From: Haloarcula mannanilytica
GTDB lineage: Archaea > Halobacteriota > Halobacteria > Halobacteriales > Haloarculaceae
Reading direction: 5' to 3'
DNA length: 64,000 nucleotides
NCBI RefSeq assembly: GCF_005406125.1
Contig: NZ_BIXZ01000006.1
Coordinates: forward strand, 1-64,000
In this document: piece by piece, positions 1-8,743 of the stretch
How positions within the stretch are numbered: the first letter of the stretch is position 1
How the letters are laid out: each line of letters opens with the position of its first letter
Notes under the pieces: generated by a model
Database searches by the model: none
What the model saw: the letters and a program-made list of their open reading frames with translations, nothing else
What the model was told of the DNA's origin: nothing
Made by a program: the position numbers and the translations under genes

Positions 1-209
1 CCCGTTGCGACCCGTAATTCAAGCCGACCCCAAACAGACGTTTTTTGTCAGGCTACGTTGGCAACCGCCGTTATCGGGATAGCTAGATATCTATCCGTGA
101 CGTTTTGCACTTCTTAGATTGCTCAATAACGAATAAATCCAGGTGTGGACAGTGACAGTACGGTGGTTTCCAATTCTGTTATATGCCGTCTCCCACACTC
201 AACCTGGCC

Positions 210-1421
210 TTACCCCTCCGTAATTATCTCGGCAACACGGTCGCGGTCGAAGAGTTGCTCATCCGATGGAATCTCCGGATAGTGATCGCCGTCTTGGTAG
301 GTTGGCCACGCACCGAAGATATCCGGGTACAGTTGTTTGGCAGTCATTTCGATCTGGAAGAGGTTCATGATCGGGCCGTGATATCGCATTCCGTGTGCGT
401 ACACACGGTCGTTTTTGACCGCCGAGAGTTCGCTCCCGACGTTGTGAGAGGTGAGTTTCTCGCGGACGGTTTCCATGTCATAGCGTGGTGTCATTCCCCA
501 GAGGTGGAGGATCACGTCGGGATCGGCCTCGGCCATCGTTTCGTAGCCGACCGACCCCCAGAGGCCGTCCCACGTTTCGTCCCCGAAGGCGTCGTTGGCC
601 GCGAGCGGACGCGTGTCGGCGAGCCAGAACCCGGGTCGGTTCAGGTGGTACGTCCAGAACTGGCCGTCCCCCAGCGTGACCCGAACGGCGGTCGGCCGCT
701 CCTCCTTCGGCGGGAGGTCTGTCTGGATGGTATTGACGAGGTCCTCGTGGACAGCCCTGAGCTGTTCGTACCGGTTTCGCTCTTGGAAGACCGTGGCAAC
801 ACGCCCGAAGAGGTCCCACAGCGTGTAATACTGGTAGCTCTCGCCGTAGGGTGCCTGTGGCTCACTGTGGGTTCCGCTGTAGAAATTACCGAAGAACGGG
901 CCGACGTTGTCAGCGATCTCCTCGATATCGGTCACGTCCCAGTTTTCCTGGGTAATCGCCCAGGCGGGGTCGAGGAGGTGAACGTCGCTGTCGAGGCTGT
1001 AAAAGAACTCTTTGCTGAAGTTGTTGTAGGGATTCGGGAGCTCCTCCCATTCGAAGGAGACGCCGCCGAGTCGCTCGTAGTAATGGTTCATCGACGGGCC
1101 GGCCATGTCCGGCACGAACATCGAGTTGACCGCGTCACCGTGGTTGAGCGCAACCAGCATGTCCGCGTACTGATTGTACATCGTGAAGACGTTCTGCGGG
1201 ACCGAGTCGAATGCTACGTCTCCCACAGGCGCAATCGACGCGGTGTAGGAGCCGTCGTCTGTGGGTGTCGATGTATCCGATTCGCCGGTGGTCCCCGTCC
1301 CAGTCGCGGTGGTGCTTGGGTCGCTACTGTCACCGGAGCAGCCGGCAATGAGTGACGAACCGAGCACTGCACTCCCGGCGGTGAGGTAGTTCCGTCGCGT
1401 GAGATCGGCTTTCTCGCCCAT
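210..1421 (-). CDS. Tat-exported lipoprotein, iron-siderophore/cobalamin-type ABC substrate-binding protein
   Basis: The 403-residue protein begins with a Tat signal (TRRNYL at about residues 8-13), a short hydrophobic stretch and a lipobox-like AGC, followed by a Thr/Ser/Gly-rich linker, as in haloarchaeal membrane-anchored binding proteins. The remainder resembles the periplasmic-binding fold of BtuF/FhuD-type proteins: phrases such as ADPDVILHLWG and the C-terminal NDRVYAHGMRYHG are typical of this family. It would capture an iron chelate or corrinoid outside the cell for an ABC importer. No permease or ATPase gene lies beside it in the window, so it is an orphan here. A DtxR-like palindrome lies a few bases upstream of the start codon, which favours an iron role. 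Ligand identity is inferred. Confidence 0.85.
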   Translation of the reverse strand: MGEKADLTRRNYLTAGSAVLGSSLIAGCSGDSSDPSTTATGTGTTGESDTSTPTDDGSYTASIAPVGDVAFDSVPQNVFTMYNQYADMLVALNHGDAVNSMFVPDMAGPSMNHYYERLGGVSFEWEELPNPYNNFSKEFFYSLDSDVHLLDPAWAITQENWDVTDIEEIADNVGPFFGNFYSGTHSEPQAPYGESYQYYTLWDLFGRVATVFQERNRYEQLRAVHEDLVNTIQTDLPPKEERPTAVRVTLGDGQFWTYHLNRPGFWLADTRPLAANDAFGDETWDGLWGSVGYETMAEADPDVILHLWGMTPRYDMETVREKLTSHNVGSELSAVKNDRVYAHGMRYHGPIMNLFQIEMTAKQLYPDIFGAWPTYQDGDHYPEIPSDEQLFDRDRVAEIITEG

Positions 1422-1425
1422 ACTT

Positions 1426-1439
1426 TTAGGTAAGCCTAA
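1426..1439. promoter_or_regulatory. DtxR/Idr-type metal-regulator box upstream of the binding protein
   Basis: The inverted repeat TTAGG-N4-CCTAA lies 5 to 18 bases upstream of the start codon of the minus-strand binding-protein gene. It matches the core of the DtxR/IdeR operator (TTAGG..AGCCTAA), and haloarchaea carry DtxR homologues. Its position overlaps where the transcription start of a leaderless or short-leader mRNA would be, so bound regulator would block initiation. The match is visible; regulation by iron or manganese is inferred. Confidence 0.6.
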
Positions 1440-1468
1440 TACACTGTATATGACTTTCGGATCGCTTG

Positions 1469-1550
1469 ATACGGATTATTGTAGATTATTTTCAGATTAC
1501 GCCGACCCCGAGGTCAGCGGACACCGGTAAATTGCTACAATAATCCGTAT
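1469..1550. repeat. 82-bp palindromic element, copy A (MITE-like)
   Basis: A perfect 16-bp terminal inverted repeat (ATACGGATTATTGTAG, 1469-1484, with its complement at 1535-1550) encloses 50 bp that contain a second, inner stem (GCCGACC / GGTCAGC). The reverse complement of 34082-34165 aligns with it almost end to end, including the interior, so it is a dispersed repeat rather than a chance hairpin. It sits between the 3' end of azlD and the binding-protein gene and would also fold in RNA read through from azlCD. No obvious target-site duplication is seen. Confidence 0.75.
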
Positions 1551-1555
1551 GAGAG

Positions 1556-1870
1556 TCACAAGACAACACGGAACGCGACGACCGCCCCGACACCCGTGAC
1601 GAGTGCGAGGAAAATGTTACCGGTCCGCCAGGCGACAGCCGCAACGACGCTGCCGGCGAGCCACTCTGGGGGGCCACCGGCGGCCAGTTCCGGCCCGAGA
1701 ACGGCAACGACAATTGCGCCCGGAAGCACTTCCAACGCTGCTTCGACCCGGTCACTGACACCAACGCGGGTCAGCAGCCACAGACCCCCTGTTTTCGTGA
1801 GATACGTGGCTACAGCCATCGCAGCGATAATCGCGACGACCGTCGGATCGAGCGCAAACGGATCAGCCAC
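1556..1870 (-). CDS. azlD: AzlD-family branched-chain amino acid transport subunit
   Basis: A small membrane protein of about 104 residues with three to four hydrophobic segments (IIAAMAVATYLTKTGG near the N-terminus, then LPGAIVVAVLGPELA and two more). This is the size and pattern of AzlD, the small partner of AzlC in branched-chain amino acid export. I place the start at the GTG at 1870 because that codon overlaps the azlC stop (GTGGCTGA), indicating translational coupling; another GTG at 1906 would add 12 residues. Substrate in archaea is not established. Confidence 0.8.
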   Translation of the reverse strand: MADPFALDPTVVAIIAAMAVATYLTKTGGLWLLTRVGVSDRVEAALEVLPGAIVVAVLGPELAAGGPPEWLAGSVVAAVAWRTGNIFLALVTGVGAVVAFRVVL

Positions 1871-2636
1871 GCCGGACCACCTCGGCGACAGCAGCGGCGA
1901 CGCCACCTGCGATGACGTGCCACTGACCGGTAAGGACCTCCGCGGTGATCAGCGCGGTGACCAATGCGACCGCCCACGGGATGGCTGTCGACGCACCGTC
2001 CCAGAGCTCGACCGCGAGGGCGACGAAGGTCGCAACGAGGACGAAGTCCAGTCCGAATGTGGCCGGATCGTCGATCACGCCACCGAATGCGACGCCGACG
2101 ACCGACGAGACGACCCAGAACACCCAGATGGCAAGCCCGCTCCCGAGCAGGAACGCACCCCGGTTACTGCCGGATGTGAGGTCACGCATCGTCAGCGCCC
2201 AGTTCTCGTCGGCCATGAAAAACAGGCTCCCGTAGGTCTGTGTTGCCGACAGGTGCTTGAACCACGGTCGGAGCGCTGCACCCATCAGTGAGTACCGGAG
2301 ATTCACCGCAAAAACCGCGAGCACGACCGTTGCGGCCGGGATCGGGTCAGCCCACAACTCGACGGCGATAATCTGGGAAGCGCCGGCCAGGACAGTGGCG
2401 CTCATTACTGCGACTTCTGCGGCGCTCAGACCGGCCTGGTCGGCGAGCACACCGAACGCGATCCCGTAGCCGGCGACGCCGAGCGCCACTGGGACGCAGG
2501 TCACGAACCCGGCACGTATGCCCGCCCGGTCGAACGTCACCGAATCCGGTGTGGCGTTGTCTGTCGACACCTCCGCCTCGTCGGGGGTGCTATCCGTCGG
2601 CTGCTTCGTTTCGGGAGGCGTATCTGTGGTGGGCAT
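1863..2636 (-). CDS. azlC: AzlC-family branched-chain amino acid permease
   Basis: A 257-residue protein with an acidic, soluble N-terminus of about 35 residues, then a multi-spanning region with AzlC hallmarks: ALGVAGYGIAFGVLADQAG, a following VMSATVLAGASQI segment, and the NLRYSLMGAAL motif. AzlC pairs with AzlD to export branched-chain amino acids or analogues in bacteria. The two genes overlap and clearly form an operon. The family assignment is secure; the substrate is not shown by the sequence. Confidence 0.88.
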   Translation of the reverse strand: MPTTDTPPETKQPTDSTPDEAEVSTDNATPDSVTFDRAGIRAGFVTCVPVALGVAGYGIAFGVLADQAGLSAAEVAVMSATVLAGASQIIAVELWADPIPAATVVLAVFAVNLRYSLMGAALRPWFKHLSATQTYGSLFFMADENWALTMRDLTSGSNRGAFLLGSGLAIWVFWVVSSVVGVAFGGVIDDPATFGLDFVLVATFVALAVELWDGASTAIPWAVALVTALITAEVLTGQWHVIAGGVAAAVAEVVRRG

Positions 2637-2742
2637 TTCGCTACTGACACTCTAATTATACCGGCGGTGAGACACCGTCGTCCCGGGGCCGTCACTTGAT
2701 TTAATACAGGTAGCGGACTAAACGGTGTTGGAAACGGATCCC

Positions 2743-3381
2743 TCAGTAGCCCGTTCCTAGGTACGTGTAGACGGCGTTTTCCTCTTCGAGTTCGTCGGCG
2801 AGGGCGATTGCGAAGTCTTCCATCGAGATGTAGCTGTCCCCCTCTTCGTCGGCCACGAGTTCGTGCTCGGCGGTCCGGTACGCTCCGGTCCGCTCTCCGG
2901 GTTCGATAAGCGCTGCCGGCGCGACGTACGACCACTTCAGGTCATCGGTCTCGTCGAGGATGTCGTACGCATCGATGGCCGCACGGGCGATTGGCTCCCA
3001 CTCCTCGGGGAAGTCCTCCGTTTCTATGAGCATCGTGTCCGGACCGACCTTGAGTCCGCCAGCCCCGCCGGTCCAGACGAGTCGGTCGACGGCAGCACGG
3101 CGGAGGCCGTCGATAACGGCCTCCATCATTTCAGTGAGCACCTCGGGTGACTCGTCATCGCTTGGGCCGAGCGCTGACACCACGGCATCGTGACCTGTCG
3201 CTAGTTTCGTGATGTCGTCGGCGTTGGTTGCATCCCCTGCCACGGCGACGAACTCGGCAGCCTCGACCCCGTCTACGGTCCCACTGCGGGAGACGCCTGT
3301 GACGGCGTGACCGCGGTCTGTGAGTTCTGTCGCTGTTCGCTGCCCGATTCGTCCGCTCGCACCGAGTAGTAGTACGTCCAT
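2743..3381 (-). CDS. NAD(P)-binding atypical SDR/NmrA-like protein
   Basis: A 212-residue protein opening with a Rossmann nucleotide-binding motif at the very N-terminus (LLLGASGRIG, residues 4-13), followed by VSALGPSDDE and the VDRLVWTGGAGG segment typical of NAD(P)H-binding proteins related to NmrA, YwnB and biliverdin-reductase-like SDRs. No Tyr-x3-Lys catalytic pair is evident, so it may be a redox sensor or atypical reductase. I chose the ATG at 3381 because the glycine-rich loop then starts at residue 7; a 25-residue upstream extension is not protein-like. It is divergent from an HxlR regulator, a common arrangement for HxlR-controlled oxidoreductases. Confidence 0.8.
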   Translation of the reverse strand: MDVLLLGASGRIGQRTATELTDRGHAVTGVSRSGTVDGVEAAEFVAVAGDATNADDITKLATGHDAVVSALGPSDDESPEVLTEMMEAVIDGLRRAAVDRLVWTGGAGGLKVGPDTMLIETEDFPEEWEPIARAAIDAYDILDETDDLKWSYVAPAALIEPGERTGAYRTAEHELVADEEGDSYISMEDFAIALADELEEENAVYTYLGTGY

Positions 3382-3454
3382 GTATTGTGTATAGTAGCTG
3401 ATAGTTGCGATGCGGTACAGGGCCATGAGTCCGAGATCCCAGTCACATAATCTC

Positions 3455-3510
3455 ACTTGGTATTAGAGCATGACCGTAATATAGTTCAGCAAACGTACGC
3501 TTGACCAAGT
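3455..3510. promoter_or_regulatory. Divergent promoter region with ACTTGGT/ACCAAGT inverted repeat
   Basis: The space between the NAD(P)-binding gene and the HxlR gene contains ACTTGGT at 3455-3461 and its exact complement ACCAAGT at 3504-3510, eight bases before the HxlR start. Widely spaced half-sites of this kind could bind the HxlR dimer and autoregulate both genes. The repeat is only 7 bp, so it may be chance. Confidence 0.3.
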
Positions 3511-3517
3511 CACACCG

Positions 3518-3853
3518 ATGTCATCACAGGACTCCCTGGAAGCGAAATACGGGGACTGCCCGGTTATCCAAACCCTCGAAGAGATCGGCTCCCGCTGGCG
3601 ACTGACGGTAATTCACGTTCTTCGGGAGGGCGAACTCCGATTCAACGAACTCAAACGTGCGACGAACGCGAACTCGCAAACGCTGTCCCGCGTACTCGAT
3701 GACCTAGAGGAAACCGGATACGTGCACCGCCGTGTCGAGGAGGGAAGTCCGGTTGCGGTCTACTACTCGTTGACACCGAAAGGCGAAGAACTGCTTTCGG
3801 CGTTCGATGAGATCAACGAATGGGGGGAGAAGTGGATCGCCGATAGTGACTGA
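3518..3853 (+). CDS. HxlR-family winged-helix transcriptional regulator
   Basis: A 111-residue protein with the complete HxlR signature: an N-terminal Cys before the first helix (CPVIQTLEEIGSRWRLTVIH, about residues 13-32), a recognition helix in LKRATNANSQTLSRVLDDLE and a wing ending in YYSLTPKGEEL. HxlR proteins are dimeric DNA binders that often sense reactive electrophiles or oxidants, sometimes through the N-terminal Cys, and regulate a divergent oxidoreductase. The neighbouring divergent NAD(P)-binding gene fits that pattern. Confidence 0.9.
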   Translation: MSSQDSLEAKYGDCPVIQTLEEIGSRWRLTVIHVLREGELRFNELKRATNANSQTLSRVLDDLEETGYVHRRVEEGSPVAVYYSLTPKGEELLSAFDEINEWGEKWIADSD

Positions 3854-4688
3854 GTACCTGTTCCTTGATACCGCTCTTAACTGACCACGAACGTAAATAC
3901 ATGAATAAAATAGTAGTTTTCATATAAGAAATACAGGTCTTACTAACAGACCGCAGATATGCCATCATATATATCGAGTTTACCATATCAAATACCTGGA
4001 GATGGAGATAGCTATCCCGTGGCAAAATAAAAAAGGTTACACACATAGATATCCTACTGAATTACATAAGATCAAAATATAAATTACTTGTATATAAAGT
4101 TGATTTCCGGAGGCTACATCACGTTGGTACTGTAGCGTCACTCTGTGTCTGTTTACATAACATCAGTACAGATGTTATTGTATTTCATCGTTTGGTCTCA
4201 GATTACAATCCACGCACCTGACACTTGATGGACTGTACCGAGAGCCACATCATAGACCGACCGCTGTCACCCGACTGCATCCCATTCCGTATGGCTGAAA
4301 AACACCGATTCCTCTATCAGGGATCCCATCTGAGACCTTCTAGTGGTCGTTCTGTGGTTGCAACCGGTGAACCACAGGAACGCATCTATTCCGACCGGTT
4401 CGGTTCCGCAATCATGTCTCACCGACTCGATTTCGCGCTCACCTGAGTATAAGCACCGACAGCCTGCTGCGTGCCACACTGACGAGTCATACATGAAGAC
4501 CGCAAGACCATGGGTAGCCTCCTCCTCGAAGTGGACTGAGAGAACCGACGGCACGACCGCTTTTGTTCGATTATTTTGAACATGCCTCGGTAATGACGAA
4601 CGTCTCGTTTTGAGACAGGATGGGAAATGGCTACGTCTGCACGGCACCGACTCGAAATACCAAACAACCGACGGTCACACGAACCGAG
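3854..4688. other. Intergenic, partly AT-rich, no supported gene
   Basis: The first 300 bases are AT-rich and full of stop codons. From 4225 to 4650 open frames exist on both strands (for example 4225-4446 plus and 4267-4647 minus), but their translations are rich in Cys, His, Ser and Arg and lack the acidic composition of genes here. A 5-bp hairpin GTCTC/GAGAC lies near 4600. I see no confident gene. Confidence 0.6.
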
Positions 4689-5759
4689 TTACAGTTCGAC
4701 GATATCGTCGCTCTCAGCGGCTTCGTGAATGGCCCGTATGATTCGCATGTCTTGGAGACCATGGTGACCGTCCGGGAATATCTCGCCGTCAGTCAATACG
4801 CGATCCGCGAAGTAGTCAAACTCTTCCCGCATTTCGTCTTCGGCATCAAATTCCTCGTGTTCGACGGTGATGGTGGTCCCGTTTCGGGATAGGTGGAGCT
4901 TTGCCTTGCCGTGGAACGCCGGATTGAGTTGGATCTGTCCCTCTGTCCCGGTTATCTTCAGTTGCGTGTCATCGTGTGCGTTCTGACTGTCGGTCGTGAC
5001 CATCTTGATACCGTCTTCCAGCGCGAGCAGTGCCCCGGAGCGTTCGTCGGGTACGTCTTCGAAGGCTTCCGCATGGGCGCTCATCTGCGCCTGAACTGCC
5101 TGGGGTTCCCTGTCAAGCAGGAACCGGGTCGTGTTAATCGAATAAATCCCCAGATCCATCACTGACGTACCGTAACCCGACAGGTCCGGATTAAGTCGCC
5201 ACTGGTCAGTGTTGGGATTCATCTCGAGTAACGGCTGGCTGTTGTTGCCGTATACGGACACCGGCTCACCGATGAATCCGTCCTCGATGAGTTCCTTGGC
5301 TCGTCTGACGGCTGGATCGGTCTGCATTCGATACGCGATCATAAGCGGCACGTCGGCGTCGTCACAGACTTCAACCATCTCTCGGGCCCGCTCGACTGTC
5401 GACTCCATTGGCTTCTCACAGAGGATGGCCTTGTCCAGATCCGCAGCTGTCTCAGCATATTCTAGATGGAAGGCGTTCGGTGTCCCGATGTAGATCGCAT
5501 CGTATGCGCCGGCCGCTTCGCCCTCGTGGAATTCGTCGTAACTAATCCCGTGATCGACGCCGTTCTCGTCGGCGAGTCGTTCGGCCTTCTCCGTGGAACT
5601 GCTGACGAACGTCGTGACTTCGCCCAGATCGGAGTCCCGAATCGCGGGGAGCGCCAGGTCAATCGTCCACCAGCCAAGGCCCAACAGTGCGTACCGAACT
5701 GTTCCGTCAGTGGTTGTTTGCCAGTCGCGCTCCTCATACGCGTCAATCCATTCTTTCAT
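4689..5759 (-). CDS. Gfo/Idh/MocA-family D-xylose 1-dehydrogenase-like oxidoreductase
   Basis: A 356-residue Gfo/Idh/MocA protein. The N-terminal Rossmann domain has ALLGLGWWTIDLALP (about residues 23-37) followed by the family motif CEKPMESTVERA, with Lys and Pro of the EKP active-site motif preserved; the C-terminal half holds the GTSVMDLGIYSIN segment containing the catalytic-type Asp. The sequence strongly recalls the haloarchaeal xylose dehydrogenase (Gfo6/XacA) that oxidises D-xylose to xylonolactone with NADP. It stands alone, without the lactonase, dehydratase or transporter genes of that pathway, so its sugar is uncertain. The ATG at 5759 is preferred over a GTG 16 codons upstream, since family members begin close to the ERRDW-like region. 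Confidence 0.8.
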   Translation of the reverse strand: MKEWIDAYEERDWQTTTDGTVRYALLGLGWWTIDLALPAIRDSDLGEVTTFVSSSTEKAERLADENGVDHGISYDEFHEGEAAGAYDAIYIGTPNAFHLEYAETAADLDKAILCEKPMESTVERAREMVEVCDDADVPLMIAYRMQTDPAVRRAKELIEDGFIGEPVSVYGNNSQPLLEMNPNTDQWRLNPDLSGYGTSVMDLGIYSINTTRFLLDREPQAVQAQMSAHAEAFEDVPDERSGALLALEDGIKMVTTDSQNAHDDTQLKITGTEGQIQLNPAFHGKAKLHLSRNGTTITVEHEEFDAEDEMREEFDYFADRVLTDGEIFPDGHHGLQDMRIIRAIHEAAESDDIVEL

Positions 5760-6781
5760 AGGATCCAGATTTAACCGCTGGCGGTAAAAACTTCGGATTC
5801 CGGACACGGCCCTGACGCGTGGACTGTCGTGGCAGATACCGTTTCGCTACTCCCACCAACCGACTATCTTCGTTTTGACAATGGCCCTTGATATATATTC
5901 AATACTAGGAAAGATGACAAGCAGAAGCTGGTAATGCACTCCTACCGTGATGGGATTTGAACCGGTTGGCGGTAGCGACGATTCCATGGAGACAGAACAG
6001 ATACTCGACATTTCGAAAACCTGGCTTGAATTGGCGGAAAATCTGCCGGAATTTTCTCTCAAGCAGTTGTTTTAGCCTGTTAATACATGATTATGATAGT
6101 AAGTTAATATTTATAAGCATGAATCCGGCAAAATCACTCACAAAATGTAGGTACTATATAGATATTACTTCATCAACATTTGGGAGTACGTAATAGCTCA
6201 CATCTCTAATGATTTCTTGAGTCTCCCCCTTATGCCGATCACCAAACATATCTTTACTCTCTAGCCGAAGTTAGTTGGAGAGTAGACGGTCCATACCTTT
6301 CACTAAGAGAGTAGTATCCGAGCCGTATTAGTAGTTACACTATCAGCTGAAGCCATAGAATATAATAACCGGACAGTGAGCTGCTGGTAACCGATGTTCT
6401 GCGTGCTGCGGAAATACGGGATTAACCTGCGTGTTTTTCGACCAATGAGGAACCCGCTAAGTGAGGGCTCCTATTACATGCTACCGATAATACAGTGAAG
6501 TCATATGTTTCCACTCGATATTACACTGTCAGCCTGTTTTTAGCAGAATTGTGAACGGTTCCCAATCCTGATCATACATGGAAACACCTGCGACGCGAAC
6601 ATTCTCTGACAGTGCGCGTTTAGGCCTACTACATTTCTGTTGGTATCATTTTGGTTCGGACGCGACTCAACCGGTATCATAGACGGCCTCGCTTTTGGCG
6701 AAGTATCGCCGTACGGTCGTGTAGCTGTTCGGAAAGCGGCATAAAAAACGGAAAATGGAACCTACCAGCTCTGACCGACTA
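5760..6781. other. Long AT-rich intergenic stretch
   Basis: About 1 kb rich in A+T with frequent stops in all frames. The only frame with acidic haloarchaeal character is the short one at 5950-6075, listed separately. The segment 6360-6720 looks like degraded coding DNA but no family could be recognised. No RNA gene was seen. Confidence 0.5.
5950..6075 (+). CDS. Possible 41-residue acidic small protein or gene remnant
   Basis: An ATG-initiated frame of 41 residues in an otherwise gene-poor region. Its translation is acidic and helical in its second half (ILDISKTWLELAENLPEFSL), like genuine haloarchaeal proteins and unlike the antisense frames, which are basic and Cys/Ser-rich. A GTG lies immediately before the ATG. 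No promoter or Shine-Dalgarno sequence stands out and no family is recognised; it could equally be the tail of a decayed gene. Confidence 0.3.
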   Translation: MGFEPVGGSDDSMETEQILDISKTWLELAENLPEFSLKQLF

Positions 6782-7414
6782 CTACTCGTTGTCCGTCTCT
6801 TCTCGTTCGACTGACCAGTGAAAGACGGAACACGCGGCTGCGACTCCCACTACCAGCGATAATAGAGTCAGTACCGTGCCCCCGGAAAGCGAGAGAACGA
6901 TAGAGGCAGCAAGGACGATTGCACCCAGTCCGGAAACAGCAGCGTAGTACCGGTACCACTGTCGATCCTGTTCCTGGTTGGGTTGGTCGAGATACTTTTC
7001 GAAGTCGCTGGCTTTCTCGGTGAGCGTGATATGGCCCCGGTCTTGATTGAAATCAACGACACCAATGTCGTCCATCTTCGGAAGATGGCACTGGTAGAGG
7101 CCTACGTACACGCGCTTGCGCTCACTAGATGTCAGTGCATCAGTGGTGGTGTCATTCTCGATAGCCGCGACGTGTTCCGCGAGCTCTCCAAGAGAGACCT
7201 GTTCGTCTCGCTCCCGGAGAAAGTGGAGGACTTCCCGTCGACGGCTGTTTTTCAGTATTTCAAAGATAACGTCCAGGGACGCACTCGCATCGTCGCCTTC
7301 CTGTGACGCTACTTGACCAGCGTTGCTGTCAGGCTCGCTGGGCTCCGATACGGACTCATCGCTCAATTCAGTACTCGGTTCTGCTTTCGTTTGTGCGGTG
7401 TCTTTGACTCCCAT
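6782..7414 (-). CDS. DUF7344-type winged-helix protein with two C-terminal TM segments
   Basis: A 210-residue protein in three parts: a Ser/Glu-rich disordered N-terminus (1-45), a winged-helix domain (about 48-140; IFEILKNSRRREVLHFLRER, then the ENDTTTDALTSSERKRVYVG helix and LYQCHLPKMDDIGVVDFN), and two hydrophobic segments after a WYRYYAAVSG motif. The layout is that of a haloarchaeal family in which a DNA-binding-type domain is tethered to the membrane. Role and target are unknown. A paralogue with the same architecture lies at 34664-35218, on the other side of the polysaccharide island. Confidence 0.85.
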   Translation of the reverse strand: MGVKDTAQTKAEPSTELSDESVSEPSEPDSNAGQVASQEGDDASASLDVIFEILKNSRRREVLHFLRERDEQVSLGELAEHVAAIENDTTTDALTSSERKRVYVGLYQCHLPKMDDIGVVDFNQDRGHITLTEKASDFEKYLDQPNQEQDRQWYRYYAAVSGLGAIVLAASIVLSLSGGTVLTLLSLVVGVAAACSVFHWSVEREETDNE

Positions 7415-8204
7415 ATTTACCCACTTCCTGTGTGCTGCGACATCGTTTACCCGTCTGGAATCGCGCTCACACAGCCCCCCGGCTGTATCGACGGAACGTT
7501 ACGCTGTCAGCCAGCATTTCAATTCAACATCACCTTGCTACTTAATACTTTGTTATGTAATGAATTGGATGATTTTACTCTGGTTACCATCACAGGTAGT
7601 CAGTGATTGTTTCGGTATTCTGGGTGTAATAGTTCTCTTCCGACGGATCTCGGCCAATTCACACTACAGAGTCAGAGCTAATTCGTATCCTCACTGATGA
7701 GCTCACAGAGACTGAATACAACGGTTGAGATACGTTTCAGTGCAGTTAGTACGCGATTTCTCGACAACCCCTCCAGCAGGGTACATCCTACCGCCACAAC
7801 ATGTCAATGCCTACGATGTAAGTAACTTGATCTTACAGGTGGCTGCGAATGACTCTCGGCTTACACAGATCCCTTCAAGTGCATCGAAATGTCGATGAAT
7901 GAGGACATTCTTTGATAGCCGTCAGAAATTGGAACAGTACACTCATACACAGCATCCTCGACGAATTGGTCGTCGTATGGGGTGGTTTACGGACAAAACG
8001 CCTGGGAATGTAGTTCTAGCGGCAGAGCGGTATTACTCACCATATACTCATTATGCGGAGTAATCAACTAAACCCGTGTATGGCTACGAAACGAGACCAA
8101 TCGACACGAGCGAAACAATTAACCACAGGCACATGGAATAACAACGTACACGAGTCTCTGTCCAATGAAGGTAGTTGGTACACTCGTGCATACGAATAGA
8201 TACG
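7415..8204. other. Intergenic region with a weak 48-codon frame
   Basis: About 790 bases without a convincing gene. The only frame worth recording is 8053-8199 (plus, 48 residues; second ATG at 8080), which ends five bases before the start of the wHTH gene at 8205 and could act as an upstream leader frame. Its composition is neutral (Asn, Thr, Arg) rather than acidic, so support is poor. Confidence 0.4.
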
Positions 8205-8486
8205 ATGGCAGACTTTGATCAGTGGGACGAAGTGAGCTACGTTATCAGTTCACGGTATCGAGTCGAGACTCTCCGTAGATTGTCTGAAGGCCCGGCGACA
8301 CCGTCTTTAATCGCGGATGACAGGGAAATGAGTATCGCTCACGTCTCTCGCGCGTTGCAAGAGCTTCGGGAGTCGGAACTTGTCGACCTACTCGTATCAG
8401 AAGACCGGAAAAAAGGGCGCGTGTATGATATCACCGAGAAAGGTGTCGATATCTGGGAAACGATCGAACGGAAGAACATGGCGTAA
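8205..8486 (+). CDS. Small winged-helix transcriptional regulator (ArsR/MarR-like)
   Basis: A 93-residue single-domain protein: VISSRYRVETLRRLSEGPAT (helices 1-2), IADDREMSIAHVSRALQELR (helix-turn-helix) and a wing with GRVYDITEKGVDIW. This is the usual haloarchaeal small wHTH layout, close to ArsR or MarR-like proteins. There are no metal-binding Cys residues. The ATG at 8205 is preferred to one ten codons upstream because the upstream residues are not conserved-looking. It precedes the CARDB surface protein on the same strand but is 257 bases away, so shared regulation is only a guess. Confidence 0.8.
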   Translation: MADFDQWDEVSYVISSRYRVETLRRLSEGPATPSLIADDREMSIAHVSRALQELRESELVDLLVSEDRKKGRVYDITEKGVDIWETIERKNMA

Positions 8487-8743
8487 CTATCACGATTCGG
8501 TTCCGGACTGATGACGCTTGCTTGCCGCTAGACGTATCGATCTAGCATCATCTCTTCTTCTGTCACCCGCTTGAAGCCCGCGTTCGTATCTGCGGGCAGG
8601 GCGCGCTTTGTAGACCGTCTTACTGCGTCAATTCTGTGTACACTGGTGGATGCTGCGTCGACAATCGGCTCACCTAGCAGCGCAGAGAGTGTATACCAAC
8701 GAGTATAGCGGTCGTAACAATGGTGAATTGTATCCCACATTGT

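Noticed and set aside
183-1355. Plus-strand open frame opposite the iron-type binding protein
   Set aside because: The minus-strand frame has Tat signal, lipobox and family motifs; the plus frame has none.
4267-4647. Minus-strand frame of 126 codons in the 3.9-4.7 kb gap
   Set aside because: Composition rich in Cys, His, Ser and Arg with no motif; unlike haloarchaeal proteins. A decayed gene cannot be excluded.
5945-5970. tRNA-like GGGATTTGAACC (T-loop-like on the minus strand)
   Set aside because: The bases either side of the loop do not pair into a T-stem and no acceptor or anticodon arm can be drawn; it lies in a short acidic frame instead.
8528-8740. Minus-strand frame of 70 codons before the CARDB gene
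   Set aside because: Third-position GC is only about half, much lower than true genes here, and it overlaps the probable promoter region of the CARDB gene.
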